The translations under genes were made by a program, and so were the position numbers. Shown in pieces: positions 43,526 through 52,424 of a stretch of DNA of 64,000 bases (positions are counted from its first letter, which is position 1; every line of letters begins with the position of its first letter). Origin of the DNA: Burkholderiales bacterium Ga0077547. Its GTDB lineage: Bacteria > Pseudomonadota > Gammaproteobacteria > Burkholderiales > Burkholderiaceae_C. The notes below the pieces were generated by a model. That model was not told the origin of the DNA and ran no database searches. It saw only the letters and a program-made list of their open reading frames with translations. The DNA lies in assembly GCA_001464195.1 (NCBI GenBank), contig LNEY01000002.1, positions 1 to 64,000 on the forward strand, read 5' to 3'.

Positions 43526-44478
43526 TCCACTTCGAATGGCCGTGGATGCTGCTGGCCGCGCCACTGCCGTGGCTGTTCGCGCGCTGGCTGCCTCCGGCTC
43601 GACCGCTCGGCGCCGCGTTGTTCCTGCCCTTTGCGGCACAGGTCGGGCCTCGCCTGGCGCCGGCGACACCCCGCGCACCGCGCTGGCGGCTGCTGTTGTT
43701 CATGCTGGTCTGGGCGCTGATGTTGCTGGCCGCTGCTCGGCCGCAATGGCTGGGTGAGCCGCAGCCGGTGGAGACGACCGGGCGTCGCCTGCTGCTGGCC
43801 GTCGACACCTCGGGCTCGATGGCGGCACAAGACATGGCCGGGCGCATGAGCCGGCTGCAGGTTGTGAAAGCGGTGGCGGGTGACTTCATTCGGCGCCGCC
43901 ACGGTGACCAGGTCGGGCTGATCATGTTCGGCACCCGGCCCTACCTACAGGCCCCGCTGAGCACCGATCTCGACACCATCGGCCAATTCCTGGAAGAAGC
44001 GTCGATCGGCATGGCGGGCCCGGCCACGGCACTGGGCGACGCCATCGGGCTCGCGTTGAAGCGTCTGCAGGCCGAGCGCAACGCAGAGGGCGCCGCACCG
44101 GACGCCCAGCGCGAGACGGTGCTGGTGCTGCTGACCGACGGCAGCAGCAATGCGGGCGAGATGCCCCCGCTGCCTGCCGCGCGGCTGGCCGCTGCGCAGC
44201 GGCTGCGCATCTACACGATCGGCGTGGGCAGTGAGGAGGACAGCGACCTCGACGAAGACACCTTGAAAGCCATCGCCAACGATACCGGTGGCGCCTACTT
44301 TCGCGCGACCGATGCGGCCGCATTGCAGCAGGCCTACGCGCTCATGGACCAGCTCGAACCGGCTGCCGCGCAGGACCGGTGGGTGCGACCCAGCGACGAG
44401 TGGTTCGCGTGGCCACTGGCGCTGGCCTTGCTGCTGAGCGTGCCAACGGTGACTCTGCGGGAGCCACGATGGCGCTGA
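43522..44478 (+). CDS. VWA-domain membrane protein (BatA-like)
   Basis: The 318-residue product has an N-terminal anchor with two hydrophobic segments (about 5-20 and 55-75), then a von Willebrand A domain with an intact metal site: D-T-S-G-S-M-A (DxSxS) near residue 90, a T in the second loop, and T-D-G near 210; a C-terminal helix (about 290-310) follows. This is the BatA/BatB (Bacteroides aerotolerance) architecture. GTG 43522 overlaps the DUF4381 stop. It overlaps the next gene by 10 bp. Confidence 0.9.
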   Translation: MIHFEWPWMLLAAPLPWLFARWLPPARPLGAALFLPFAAQVGPRLAPATPRAPRWRLLLFMLVWALMLLAAARPQWLGEPQPVETTGRRLLLAVDTSGSMAAQDMAGRMSRLQVVKAVAGDFIRRRHGDQVGLIMFGTRPYLQAPLSTDLDTIGQFLEEASIGMAGPATALGDAIGLALKRLQAERNAEGAAPDAQRETVLVLLTDGSSNAGEMPPLPAARLAAAQRLRIYTIGVGSEEDSDLDEDTLKAIANDTGGAYFRATDAAALQQAYALMDQLEPAAAQDRWVRPSDEWFAWPLALALLLSVPTVTLREPRWR

Positions 44479-45512
44479 TCAGTGAATGGCAAGCCGCACT
44501 GGCCCGCTTCCACTTCGAGCGTCCCTGGTGGCTGCTCGCGGTGCCGCTGCTGCTCGCGCTGACCGCCTGGTTGGCGCGGCGCAGTGCGTCGGGTGGTGGC
44601 TGGGCCACGCTGGTGGATGCGCCGCTGCTGGACGCGCTGCGCCTGCCCGAGCCCCAAACGGCCAGCCGGGCCTCACCCTGGCCCTGGTTGGCGTTGGCCT
44701 GGACGCTGGCAGTGCTGGCACTGGCCGGCCCCACCTGGCAACGCGAGCCCGCCGCTGCGAATTCCATCCCCGATGGCTGGGTGCTGGTGCTCGACCTGTC
44801 GCCCTCGATGCTGGCGCCCGATGCTGCGCCGAACCGCGTCAGCCGGGCCCGCTATGCCATCGAAGACGTGCTGCGCGCAGCCCAGGGCGCGCGCATCGGT
44901 CTGGTGGTGTTCAGTGCCGAGCCCTACACCGTGACGCCGCTGACCGACGACGTCGCGACGGTGCGTGGTCTGACTGGTCCGCTGTCACCCGACTTGATGC
45001 CCAGCAGCGGCAACAAGCTCGGCCCGGCATTGGCGATGGCTCAGCAGCTGCTGGAACGGTCGACGACGCAGGGCGGCCACGTGGTGGTGCTGACCGACGG
45101 CTACGCCGATCCGGATCAGGCGAGCGCCGCCGCCGAGTCCTTGCGTGAGCGCAGCACCACGGTCGATGTGCTGGCCATTGGCGGCGCAGGCTCAACAGCC
45201 AGTGGCGGATCGAGCCCTTCCGCAAGCCCTGCCCTGCCCCTCCCTGCCGACGGCAACGCAGCGGCAGCGGGCCTCGCAACGGCCGAGCCGGTGGACCGCG
45301 CGCTGCTTCAGCAACTGGCCCGCGCAGGCGGAGGCCGCGTCTTCGAGCTCACCGAGATACCCGCGCTGCTGACGCAATTGCAGACGAAGGTCCCTCGCAG
45401 CGCCACTGCATTGAGCGACGTGGAAGCAGAGCGCTGGCGCGATGCGGGCGTCTGGCTGCTGCCGCCGTTGCTGCTGCTGGTGGCTGGGCTGGCGCGAAGG
45501 GGGTGGTGGTGA
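44469..45512 (+). CDS. VWA-domain membrane protein (BatB-like) with a degenerate metal site
   Basis: The 347-residue second VWA protein has N-terminal helices (about 18-36 and 75-92), a VWA domain starting V-L-V-L-D-L-S-P-S-M near residue 112 (DxSxS present as D-L-S-P-S), T-D-G-Y-A-D near 210, a Ser/Ala/Gly-rich insertion (about 240-275) and a C-terminal helix. ATG 44469 gives a natural N-terminus; the frame to 44379 only adds an overlapping tail. Its last bases (GTGGTGGTGA) provide several possible starts for the next gene. Confidence 0.88.
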   Translation: MALISEWQAALARFHFERPWWLLAVPLLLALTAWLARRSASGGGWATLVDAPLLDALRLPEPQTASRASPWPWLALAWTLAVLALAGPTWQREPAAANSIPDGWVLVLDLSPSMLAPDAAPNRVSRARYAIEDVLRAAQGARIGLVVFSAEPYTVTPLTDDVATVRGLTGPLSPDLMPSSGNKLGPALAMAQQLLERSTTQGGHVVVLTDGYADPDQASAAAESLRERSTTVDVLAIGGAGSTASGGSSPSASPALPLPADGNAAAAGLATAEPVDRALLQQLARAGGGRVFELTEIPALLTQLQTKVPRSATALSDVEAERWRDAGVWLLPPLLLLVAGLARRGWW

Positions 45513-46387
45513 AAGCGCGCTGGTGCGTCGCCCTGCTCCTGCTCTGCGCGACCGCAGCGCAGGCGGAGGGCGGCTGGGACTCCCTGTGGCGCACACCCGA
45601 CCAGCGCGGCGAGGCCGAGCTGCGTGCCGGCCGCGCTGCGATCGCGGCGCAAACTTACATCGACCCTCGCCGCAAGGCCTGGGCGCAGCTGAAAGCCGGC
45701 GATGCCCGCGCGGCAGCCAACAGCTATGGCCGCCTCGACGCGCCCGAGGCCCCCTACAACCGCGGCAACGCGCTGGTGCGCGCCGGCGCCCTGCAGCAGG
45801 CCCTGCAGGCCTACGATGAAGCGCTGGCCCAGAACCCCAACGACCGCGACGCGCAGCACAACCGCGACCTGGTCGCCAAGGCATTGCAGCCCCAGCAGCA
45901 ACCTTCTTCACAGCAGGGGCGGACGGCATCGAACACCGCCGGCGGCGCCGGTGCCCAGCCCACACCCCAACCGGCGTCGGGCCCGCTCGGCCAGGCGCCA
46001 CAGGGCTCACCCATGCCCGATGCCGCCGGGGGTCAAGCAGCGCCGCAGCCCCAACCGGGCCAGGCCAGCGGCCCGGGTCAGGCCGCGCCGAATGGCGGCG
46101 TCGGGACCAATCCCAATGCGCTAGGCGGCGCCGAGGGCAAAGAAACGGGCGCAGACGGCCGCATCGACCCCGGCAGCCCGGACACCGCCGCACAAGCCGA
46201 ACGCGATGTGCTGGGTGCGACCCGCTCGCGCTCGGGGCTGCGCACCGATCGCAACACGCCGCCACCGCGCACTGAACAGCAATTGGCAGAAGACCAGTGG
46301 CTGCGCCGTCTGCCTGATGATTCCAGTGGCCTGCTGCGGCGCAAGTTCCTCATCCAGCACCTGACCCGCCAGGGAAATGCCCCATGA
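45509..46387 (+). CDS. TPR-containing exported protein (BatC-like)
   Basis: The 292-residue product starts with a signal peptide (A-L-L-L-L-C-A-T-A-A-Q-A), then about two tetratricopeptide repeats (Y-N-R-G-N-A-L-V-R-A-G, A-L-Q-A-Y-D-E-A-L, D-A-Q-H-N-R-D-L), then a long low-complexity Gln/Pro/Ala/Gly tail (about 130-230), and a conserved end (D-Q-W-L-R-R-L-P-D-D-S-S-G-L-L-R-R-K-F), which is typical of this family. Three in-frame GTG codons (45503, 45506, 45509) are possible; 45509 gives the four-base overlap and best spacing from the G-rich Shine-Dalgarno. Confidence 0.85.
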   Translation: MKARWCVALLLLCATAAQAEGGWDSLWRTPDQRGEAELRAGRAAIAAQTYIDPRRKAWAQLKAGDARAAANSYGRLDAPEAPYNRGNALVRAGALQQALQAYDEALAQNPNDRDAQHNRDLVAKALQPQQQPSSQQGRTASNTAGGAGAQPTPQPASGPLGQAPQGSPMPDAAGGQAAPQPQPGQASGPGQAAPNGGVGTNPNALGGAEGKETGADGRIDPGSPDTAAQAERDVLGATRSRSGLRTDRNTPPPRTEQQLAEDQWLRRLPDDSSGLLRRKFLIQHLTRQGNAP

Positions 46388-48231
46388 CACACGGATGGCG
46401 CCTCGTCCGCAGCCTGCTCGCCAGTGGCCTCCTCATCATGGGCGGCCTGCTGTGCCACCCGGCCTGGGCGGCCTTCACCGCATCGGTCGACCGGACCCAG
46501 CTCGCGGCGGGCGAATCGGTGCAGTTGACGCTGCAAAGCGATCGCCGCGGTGACAGCGATCCTGACCTCGCGCCGCTGGAGAAGAACTTCGAGATTCTCA
46601 GCCGCAGCACCAGCAAGAGCCTGCAGATCCTCAACGGCAGCATGTCTTCGCAGCGCCAGGTCAAGCTGGCGCTGGCGCCGCGTCGCAGCGGCCTGGTCGA
46701 GGTGCCTCGGCTGACCTGGGACGGTGAGTCTTCCGCTGCCATCGACCTGAACATCGCCGCCAACGGCGCCGGAGCCGGCGGCACCGGTGCATCAGGCGCG
46801 GCCACGAAGGCGGCTGCCAATTCAGCTGCGCACGTGTTCCTGACCACCAGCCTGGACTCGTTGCAGCCGTACGTGCAGTCCGCGGTGAGCCTGAAGGTGC
46901 AGCTGTACAGCGACAAGAAGCTGTTCCAGGCCTCGCTCGATCTGCCAGGCACGGCCGACCTGCTGGTGCGGCGGCTCGGCGAGGATGTGACCACCCAGGA
47001 AACCCGCAACGGCCGCACGTATCAGGTGATCACACGCCACTACCTGCTGGTGCCGCAGCGCAGCGGCGAGCTCCAGCTCGATGGGCCGGTGCTCAACGCG
47101 CAGGTCGCCGACGTCAACAGCCGAGTCGATCCGTTCCTCGCGCGGTTGTTCGGCCAGTTGCAGATCGAAGGGGGGCTTGGCGGCACCCGTCCGCTGCGAC
47201 TGCGTGGCGACCCGGTGAAGCTCATGGCGCAACCGCGCCCACCGGCCCAGCGCACCGGCGACTGGTTGCCTGCGCAGCAGCTGACCCTCGAAGACGCCTG
47301 GCGCCCTGCCGACAGGACGATCGCGGTCGGCGAGCCGCTGACGCGGCGGTTGCGGATCGCGGCAGTGGGTCAGAGTGCCAGCCAACTGCCCGACCTGAGC
47401 GCTGCCACGCCGATGCCCCCCGGACTCAAGGCGCATGCAGAAGAAGCGGCGCTGAGCGACCAGCTGCTGGACGGCCATGTCGTCGGCCAGCGCGACCAGG
47501 ACATCGTGCTGCTGGCCGACCAGCCCGGGCGCTACGAACTGCCCGAGTTGCGTCTGGCGTGGTGGGATGTGGTGAGCAATCAGCGCCGCGAAGCAGTGCT
47601 GCCCGCCGTGACGGTGGAGGTGGTGGCGGCGGCCGGTTCGACATCCGCCAGCGCCAGTGCGGGCGGGCCCGTTCCAGGGCAGGCGCTGCCCGGCATCCCG
47701 AGCACCGCATCTTCACCCGCGGCCTCGCCCAGCGCGCCGGTCGCCGACGCCGAGCCCGGCATGCCGAACGCATCTGGCAGCGCCACGGTGGACTGGGCCT
47801 GGGTCAGCCTGGCCTTCGCGCTGCTGTGGCTGGCCACGCTTGCCGCATGGGCATGGGCACACCATCGCCGCCACCGCGCCACTGACAGCGGCCCGTCAGT
47901 GCCTATGCCGCCGGTACCTGTCGCATCCGTCAGCGCGGCTCGCACAGCCTTCCAGCAGGCTTGCCATGCCCACGCCGCCCGTGCGGCGCGCGATGCGCTG
48001 ATCGGCTGGGGCCGCGCCACCTGGCCGCACGACGCACCGGTCGGCCTGAACGCCCTCGCGCGCCGGCTCGACAACCCCACGCTGACCCCGTTGCTGCGCG
48101 AGCTCGACCGTGCCTGCATCGCAGACAGCCACTGGAATGGTGACGCACTGTGCCGCGCGCTGACTGAGCTGCAGAGCCGTGTGATGCCCATGCCCAGCCG
48201 TCCACAGCTGCCTGGCCTGTACGACGGCTAG
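46384..48231 (+). CDS. BatD-family protein (oxygen-tolerance domain)
   Basis: The 615-residue protein has a signal peptide (A-S-G-L-L-I-M-G-G-L-L-C-H-P-A-W-A), repeated beta-sandwich domains (about 30-420) with the F-T-A-S-V-D-R-T-Q-L opening and G-D-x-x-x-x-Q-x-L-x-L motif of BatD, a transmembrane helix (about 475-495) and a cytoplasmic helical tail. BatD works with BatA/BatB in the envelope. It is the last gene of the operon, overlapping the TPR gene by ATGA, and is convergent with frmA. Confidence 0.88.
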   Translation: MTHGWRLVRSLLASGLLIMGGLLCHPAWAAFTASVDRTQLAAGESVQLTLQSDRRGDSDPDLAPLEKNFEILSRSTSKSLQILNGSMSSQRQVKLALAPRRSGLVEVPRLTWDGESSAAIDLNIAANGAGAGGTGASGAATKAAANSAAHVFLTTSLDSLQPYVQSAVSLKVQLYSDKKLFQASLDLPGTADLLVRRLGEDVTTQETRNGRTYQVITRHYLLVPQRSGELQLDGPVLNAQVADVNSRVDPFLARLFGQLQIEGGLGGTRPLRLRGDPVKLMAQPRPPAQRTGDWLPAQQLTLEDAWRPADRTIAVGEPLTRRLRIAAVGQSASQLPDLSAATPMPPGLKAHAEEAALSDQLLDGHVVGQRDQDIVLLADQPGRYELPELRLAWWDVVSNQRREAVLPAVTVEVVAAAGSTSASASAGGPVPGQALPGIPSTASSPAASPSAPVADAEPGMPNASGSATVDWAWVSLAFALLWLATLAAWAWAHHRRHRATDSGPSVPMPPVPVASVSAARTAFQQACHAHAARAARDALIGWGRATWPHDAPVGLNALARRLDNPTLTPLLRELDRACIADSHWNGDALCRALTELQSRVMPMPSRPQLPGLYDG

Positions 48232-48324
48232 GACCATGCCGCACGGCCTGGATTTGTCATTCTTTGTCCAGCGGTTGCAGCCAGGGGTGCCGATTACGGT
48301 GGGAGTTGCGAGCGGTCGGCCTGA

Positions 48325-49431
48325 TCAGTAAAGGACCACCGAGCGAATGCTCTCGCCGCGTTCCATCAGCTCGAAGCCGTGGTTGATGTCTTCGAGCTTG
48401 AGCGTGTGCGTGATCAGCGGGTCGATGCTGATCTTGCCTTCCATGTACCAGTCGACGATCTTGGGCACGTCGGTGCGGCCGCGCGCACCGCCGAAGGCGC
48501 TGCCTTCCCACTTGCGGCCCGTCACGAGTTGGAAGGGCCGCGTGGCGATCTCCTGCCCGGCTGCAGCGACGCCGATGATGATGCTGCGCCCCCAGCCCTT
48601 GTGACAGCACTCCAGCGCCTGCCGCATCGTGGTGGTGTTGCCGATGCACTCGAAGCTGTAATCGGCCCCGCCATCGGTCAACTGCACGATGGCGTCGACC
48701 ACGTTGTCGACGTTCTTCGGGTTGATGAAGTGCGTCATGCCGAACTGCCGCGCCATCGCCTCGCGCGCCGGGTTCAGGTCGATGCCGATGATCTTGTCAG
48801 CGCCCACCATCTTCGCCCCCTGGATCACGTTCAGGCCGATGCCGCCCAGCCCGAACACCACCACATTGGCGCCTGCTTCCACCCCCGCTGTGAAGATGAC
48901 TGCGCCCACGCCGGTGGTGACACCGCAGCCGATGTAGCAGACCTTGTCGAATGGGGCGTCGGGCCGGATCTTGGCCAGCGCGATCTCGGGTGCCACGATG
49001 TGGTTGGCGAAGGTGCTGGTGCCCATGTAGTGCAGGATCGGTTGCCCGTTCAAGCTGAACCGGCTGCTGCCGTCGGGCATCAGCCCCTTGCCCTGAGTGC
49101 CGCGGATCAGCTGGCACAGATTGGTCTTGCGGCTCAGGCAGAACTTGCACTGCCGACACTCGGGCGTGTACAGCGGAATGACGTGATCGCCCGGCTTCAG
49201 GCTGGTCACGCCCGCACCCACTTCCAGCACCACGCCCGCGCCTTCGTGGCCGAGGATGGCCGGGAACAGCCCTTCAGGGTCGGCACCCGAGAGCGTGTAG
49301 TGATCGGTGTGGCAGATGCCGGTGGCCTTGATCTCCACAAGCACCTCCCCGGCGCGAGGGCCTTCGAGGTCGACGGTTTCGATGGTCAGTGGGGCGCCGG
49401 CCTTCCAGGCCACGGCTGCGCGAGTTTTCAT
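48325..49431 (-). CDS. frmA: S-(hydroxymethyl)glutathione dehydrogenase / class III alcohol dehydrogenase
   Basis: This cytosolic zinc enzyme oxidises the formaldehyde-glutathione adduct using NAD. The 368-residue product has catalytic zinc ligands in T-G-I-C-H-T-D-H and G-H-E-G-A-G, structural zinc cysteines in C-R-Q-C-K-F-C-L-S-R-K-T-N-L-C and the G-L-G-G-I-G NAD loop near 195, ending with the class III tail (R-G-E-S-I-R-S-V-V-L). The start is supported by GAGGAG a few bases upstream. Usually followed by fghA (frmB); here no esterase gene is adjacent. A GFA-family enzyme gene at 62702 may also touch formaldehyde/glutathione chemistry. Confidence 0.95.
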   Translation of the reverse strand: MKTRAAVAWKAGAPLTIETVDLEGPRAGEVLVEIKATGICHTDHYTLSGADPEGLFPAILGHEGAGVVLEVGAGVTSLKPGDHVIPLYTPECRQCKFCLSRKTNLCQLIRGTQGKGLMPDGSSRFSLNGQPILHYMGTSTFANHIVAPEIALAKIRPDAPFDKVCYIGCGVTTGVGAVIFTAGVEAGANVVVFGLGGIGLNVIQGAKMVGADKIIGIDLNPAREAMARQFGMTHFINPKNVDNVVDAIVQLTDGGADYSFECIGNTTTMRQALECCHKGWGRSIIIGVAAAGQEIATRPFQLVTGRKWEGSAFGGARGRTDVPKIVDWYMEGKISIDPLITHTLKLEDINHGFELMERGESIRSVVLY

Positions 49432-49556
49432 GCGGGCTCCTCAAGAGGGGAATGCGGCTCTGCGCCAGTGGGTCGTGCGCTGCCAGACATCAGCGGTCGT
49501 GGCATGGTATCCGCCACGATAGCGCACCATGTGTCAACGCCCACCCTGATCCGAAT

Positions 49557-49925
49557 TCAGTCGCCACTGCGCATGCGGCTGATGATCCAACACGCCAGTG
49601 CGATCAACAGGATCGCGCCGCTTTCGTAAATGAGTGCCACGGCATTGGCCTCTTTGCCCTGCAGGATGATCAATCGGCTGAGCGCGGTCATGGCAATGAA
49701 CAGCGGCAGCAGGATGACGTTGCGCTGCCGGCTGTAGAACGCCGCCAGCATGCCCAGCACCTCGGCATAAATGAACATCATCAGCAAGTCCTTCAGCTCT
49801 ACCCTGCGGTTCTCGACGAGCAGCCAGATCTCTTGCGCCATGGCGATCACGGTGAATCCCGCGATCAGCATCAGGAAGATTTTTTCAGTGGTGTCTATCG
49901 CGCGCTTGACCATGGATGTGTGCAT
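49557..49925 (-). CDS. psiE: PsiE-family phosphate-starvation-inducible membrane protein
   Basis: The 122-residue protein has four hydrophobic segments (about 16-36, 48-62, 68-86, 98-115) and the PsiE-like L-M-M-F-I-Y-A-E-V-L-G-M-L and E-S-G-A-I-L-L-I-A-L motifs. Family members are induced by phosphate limitation in E. coli; molecular function is unknown. No Pho box was recognised upstream because the upstream gene ends 7 bp away, so it is probably cotranscribed with the ExoD gene. Confidence 0.8.
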   Translation of the reverse strand: MHTSMVKRAIDTTEKIFLMLIAGFTVIAMAQEIWLLVENRRVELKDLLMMFIYAEVLGMLAAFYSRQRNVILLPLFIAMTALSRLIILQGKEANAVALIYESGAILLIALACWIISRMRSGD

Positions 49926-49932
49926 TCGAAAT

Positions 49933-50538
49933 TCAAAAACCGATGGCCTGCGTCACCGTCTCTCCCAAGGATGCCCAGGCCGCAACTCCCAGCGCCAGCG
50001 GCCAGACGGCGCCCAGTACCCCACAACCCGCGCCCAATAGCAACGACAGGCCATCTCGACGCAGCAAGCCGAGCCCCGCCAGTATCAGTGCGAGCCCTGG
50101 CAAGAAGTTCCCCAACGGGATAGGCAGCGCAATCAGTACCCCCATCAGCGCGGCAGCGCCTGCCATCACGCGGTCGGGCAGCCGATCGACGAGTGCCCGC
50201 CAGCGCGGCTGGTGCGTGCGCTCGGCCACCTCGTGTATGCGTGCGAGCGTCCGCAACACCCGCGTCGCACGCACCCGCGACAAGCCGAAATCGCCGAATC
50301 GAGACGGAAGACTCGCGTCGCCAAGACCGCGCCAGCTCATCACGGCCATGGCGAAGATGGCTGTACCCACCACCGTGCCCACACCCGGCACCGGACACAG
50401 GCACAGGGTCCCAAGCAGCACCAGCAGTGCCTCGCGCACCTGCGGGCGGTGAGCATCGACCAGGAACTGCAGGTTGGTCTGATCGCACCGCAGCTCGTCA
50501 GCGGCGGCGTGCAGTCGCTGGGAGATCGACAACGTCAT
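49933..50538 (-). CDS. ExoD-family membrane protein
   Basis: The 201-residue product matches the exopolysaccharide-synthesis ExoD family: C-P-V-P-G-V-G-T-V-V-G near residue 50, an R-W-x-x-L-V-D-R-L-P-D loop near 115, then A-L-P-I-P-L-G-N-F-L-P-G-L near 140 and hydrophobic C-terminal helices. ExoD affects exopolysaccharide and alkaline tolerance in rhizobia; its mechanism is unclear. ATG 50538 is used; the frame to 50709 overlaps the BI-1 gene antiparallel-free but adds non-conserved residues. It sits 61 bp after the BI-1/YccA gene on the same strand. Confidence 0.85.
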   Translation of the reverse strand: MTLSISQRLHAAADELRCDQTNLQFLVDAHRPQVREALLVLLGTLCLCPVPGVGTVVGTAIFAMAVMSWRGLGDASLPSRFGDFGLSRVRATRVLRTLARIHEVAERTHQPRWRALVDRLPDRVMAGAAALMGVLIALPIPLGNFLPGLALILAGLGLLRRDGLSLLLGAGCGVLGAVWPLALGVAAWASLGETVTQAIGF

Positions 50539-50599
50539 GGAACCGTCGCCAGAACGCCGTCTGGAGGGTGCGGCCATTTCATGTCGAGCTCCGGTCACG

Positions 50600-51301
50600 T
50601 CACTCTTCAGTACCACCCAGCCCGAAGAGGCTGAGCAGGCTGGTGAACAGATTGAAGATCGAAACATACAAACCCACGGTCGCAAGCACGTAGTTCGACT
50701 CCCCGCCATGCACGATGCGGCTGGTCTCTACCAAGATCAGCCCGGCCGACAACAAGGCCACCATCGCGCTCACGGCCAGTCCCAGCGCCGGAATCTGCAG
50801 GAACACCGCAGCGAGACCGGCCAGCAGTGCCACGACCATGCCGGCAAACAGGAACCCGCCCATGAAGCTGAAGTCGCGCCGAGTCGTCAGGACCCAGGCC
50901 GACAAAGCGAGGAAAACCGAACCGGTTGCCGCCAGGGCCATCGCGATCACCTGCCCACCGCCGGGCAAGGTCATCACCTTGGAGAGCAGCGGACCGAGCG
51001 TGTAGCCCATGAATCCGGTCAAGCCGAAGACCGCAAGAAGCGCCCAGCCGGAATTCTTCAGCCGGTAGACCGCGAACAGCAGGCCAAAGTAGCCAGCCAG
51101 CGTCAGCAAAATTCCAGGCGCAGCCCACTGCGCCGCTGCACTCACTGCAGCGACGCCGGCACTGAACAGCAGCGTCAGCGACAGCAGCGCATAAGTGTTG
51201 CGCAGCACACGCGAGGCGCCAGCCGCGCCAGCAATGGGAGACGTGACCACCGGCGAATGCATCGTTGCCACAGGGGTTGATTGGGTAACGCGAGAGTCCA
51301 T
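50600..51301 (-). CDS. Bax-inhibitor-1/YccA family membrane protein
   Basis: The 233-residue protein has seven hydrophobic segments and the UPF0005/BI-1 pattern: L-R-N-T-Y-A-L-L-S near residue 33, G-F-M-G-Y-T-L-G-P near 96 and S-I-F-N-L-F-T-S-L-L near 218 at the C-terminus. E. coli YccA modulates FtsH. The start is well supported: AGGAG at 51311-51315 (minus strand) lies 9 bases upstream of the ATG. The 197-bp gap to the divergent LysR gene (51302-51498) holds the promoters of both; I see no clear operator. Confidence 0.92.
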   Translation of the reverse strand: MDSRVTQSTPVATMHSPVVTSPIAGAAGASRVLRNTYALLSLTLLFSAGVAAVSAAAQWAAPGILLTLAGYFGLLFAVYRLKNSGWALLAVFGLTGFMGYTLGPLLSKVMTLPGGGQVIAMALAATGSVFLALSAWVLTTRRDFSFMGGFLFAGMVVALLAGLAAVFLQIPALGLAVSAMVALLSAGLILVETSRIVHGGESNYVLATVGLYVSIFNLFTSLLSLFGLGGTEE

Positions 51302-51498
51302 GATGAGTTGCTCCTAGTCATGCGGAATCAATACCGGAAATCGACGCGAGGCGCCCACGACGCCCACCGGCGGTTGCGCAACGGATGCGCCGGGGCACAA
51401 CTGCATCGAATCCATGCTTCAACAGGCCGCGAGGATAGAGCGCCGATTAATCCTTAAAAATCAGACAATCATGAACGCTGACTTCTGTAAAGACTGAC

Positions 51499-52380
51499 AT
51501 GAGTCTCGACTTCAACTATCGCCATCTCTACTACTTCTGGGTGGTCGGCAAAGAAGGTGGCATCACGCGTGCTGCGGATCGGCTGGGCATGGCCGTGCAG
51601 ACCGTGAGCACCCAGGTACGCGAGCTGGAGCGGTCCCTGGGTCATGCCCTGCTCAGGCCTGAAGGCCGCGGCCTGGCGCTCACGCAAGCGGGTGAAGCCA
51701 CCATGCGTCAGGCCGACCAGATCTTTGCACTCGGGGAACAGTTGCCTGCGATCGTGCGAGAGACCGCCAGCACGCCCAGCGTGCGACTCGCAGTCGGCAT
51801 CTCCGACGGCGTGCCGAAGCTGGTCGTGAGATCCCTGCTGCAGCCCATGCTTGCGGAGCCGCAGCTTCGGCTGCTGTGCCACGAAGGTGAGTTCGGCGAT
51901 CTTCTGGCCGACCTTGCACTTCATCGGCTGGATGTCGTGTTGTCGGACCGGGTGGCTGCGCCGAGCCCCACGTTCAAGGTTCACAGTCACCTGCTCGGCG
52001 CCTCGGAACTCGCGTGGTACGCCCCACCGGCACTCGCTGCCGCCGCCCGAAAGGGATTCCCACAGTCGCTTTCCAAGGTGCCCGTACTCCTGCCCACCAC
52101 GCACGCGGCCGCTCGTGGTTTGCTGGATCACTGGTTCGAGCGGCAGGGCATCCGCCCGAACATCGTGGGCGAGTTCGAGGACAGTGCGCTGCTGAAGACC
52201 TTCGGATCGGGCGGCATGGGCGCTTTCCCGGCAGTGAGCCGCGTCGGCGATGACCTCATCCGGGCTGACGGGGTTAAATTCGTCGGCCGATGTGTGGGCG
52301 TCGAAGAACGCTTCTACGCGATCGCAGCACAGCGCAAGATCCAACACCCCTTGGTGCTGCGCTTGATCAAGGGCTGCTGA
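51499..52380 (+). CDS. LysR-family transcriptional regulator, NhaR-like
   Basis: The 293-residue product has the unusual NhaR-type N-terminus N-Y-R-H-L-Y-Y-F-W-V-V-G-K-E-G-G-I-T, a winged HTH (A-D-R-L-G-M-A-V-Q-T-V-S-T-Q-V-R) and a co-inducer domain beginning near residue 92. NhaR activates nhaA in response to sodium and also controls pga in E. coli; no Na+/H+ antiporter gene is in the window. It faces away from the BI-1 gene and is convergent with dnaE (44 bp between stops). Confidence 0.88.
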   Translation: MSLDFNYRHLYYFWVVGKEGGITRAADRLGMAVQTVSTQVRELERSLGHALLRPEGRGLALTQAGEATMRQADQIFALGEQLPAIVRETASTPSVRLAVGISDGVPKLVVRSLLQPMLAEPQLRLLCHEGEFGDLLADLALHRLDVVLSDRVAAPSPTFKVHSHLLGASELAWYAPPALAAAARKGFPQSLSKVPVLLPTTHAAARGLLDHWFERQGIRPNIVGEFEDSALLKTFGSGGMGAFPAVSRVGDDLIRADGVKFVGRCVGVEERFYAIAAQRKIQHPLVLRLIKGC

Positions 52381-52424
52381 GGCGCCCGTTGGTGGCTGGG
52401 CTCAGCCGCAGTCGCCGCTGGCGG

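Noticed and set aside
48379..49629. 416-codon open frame on the plus strand
   Set aside because: Antisense to frmA, with no recognisable domain and composition typical of a complementary shadow.
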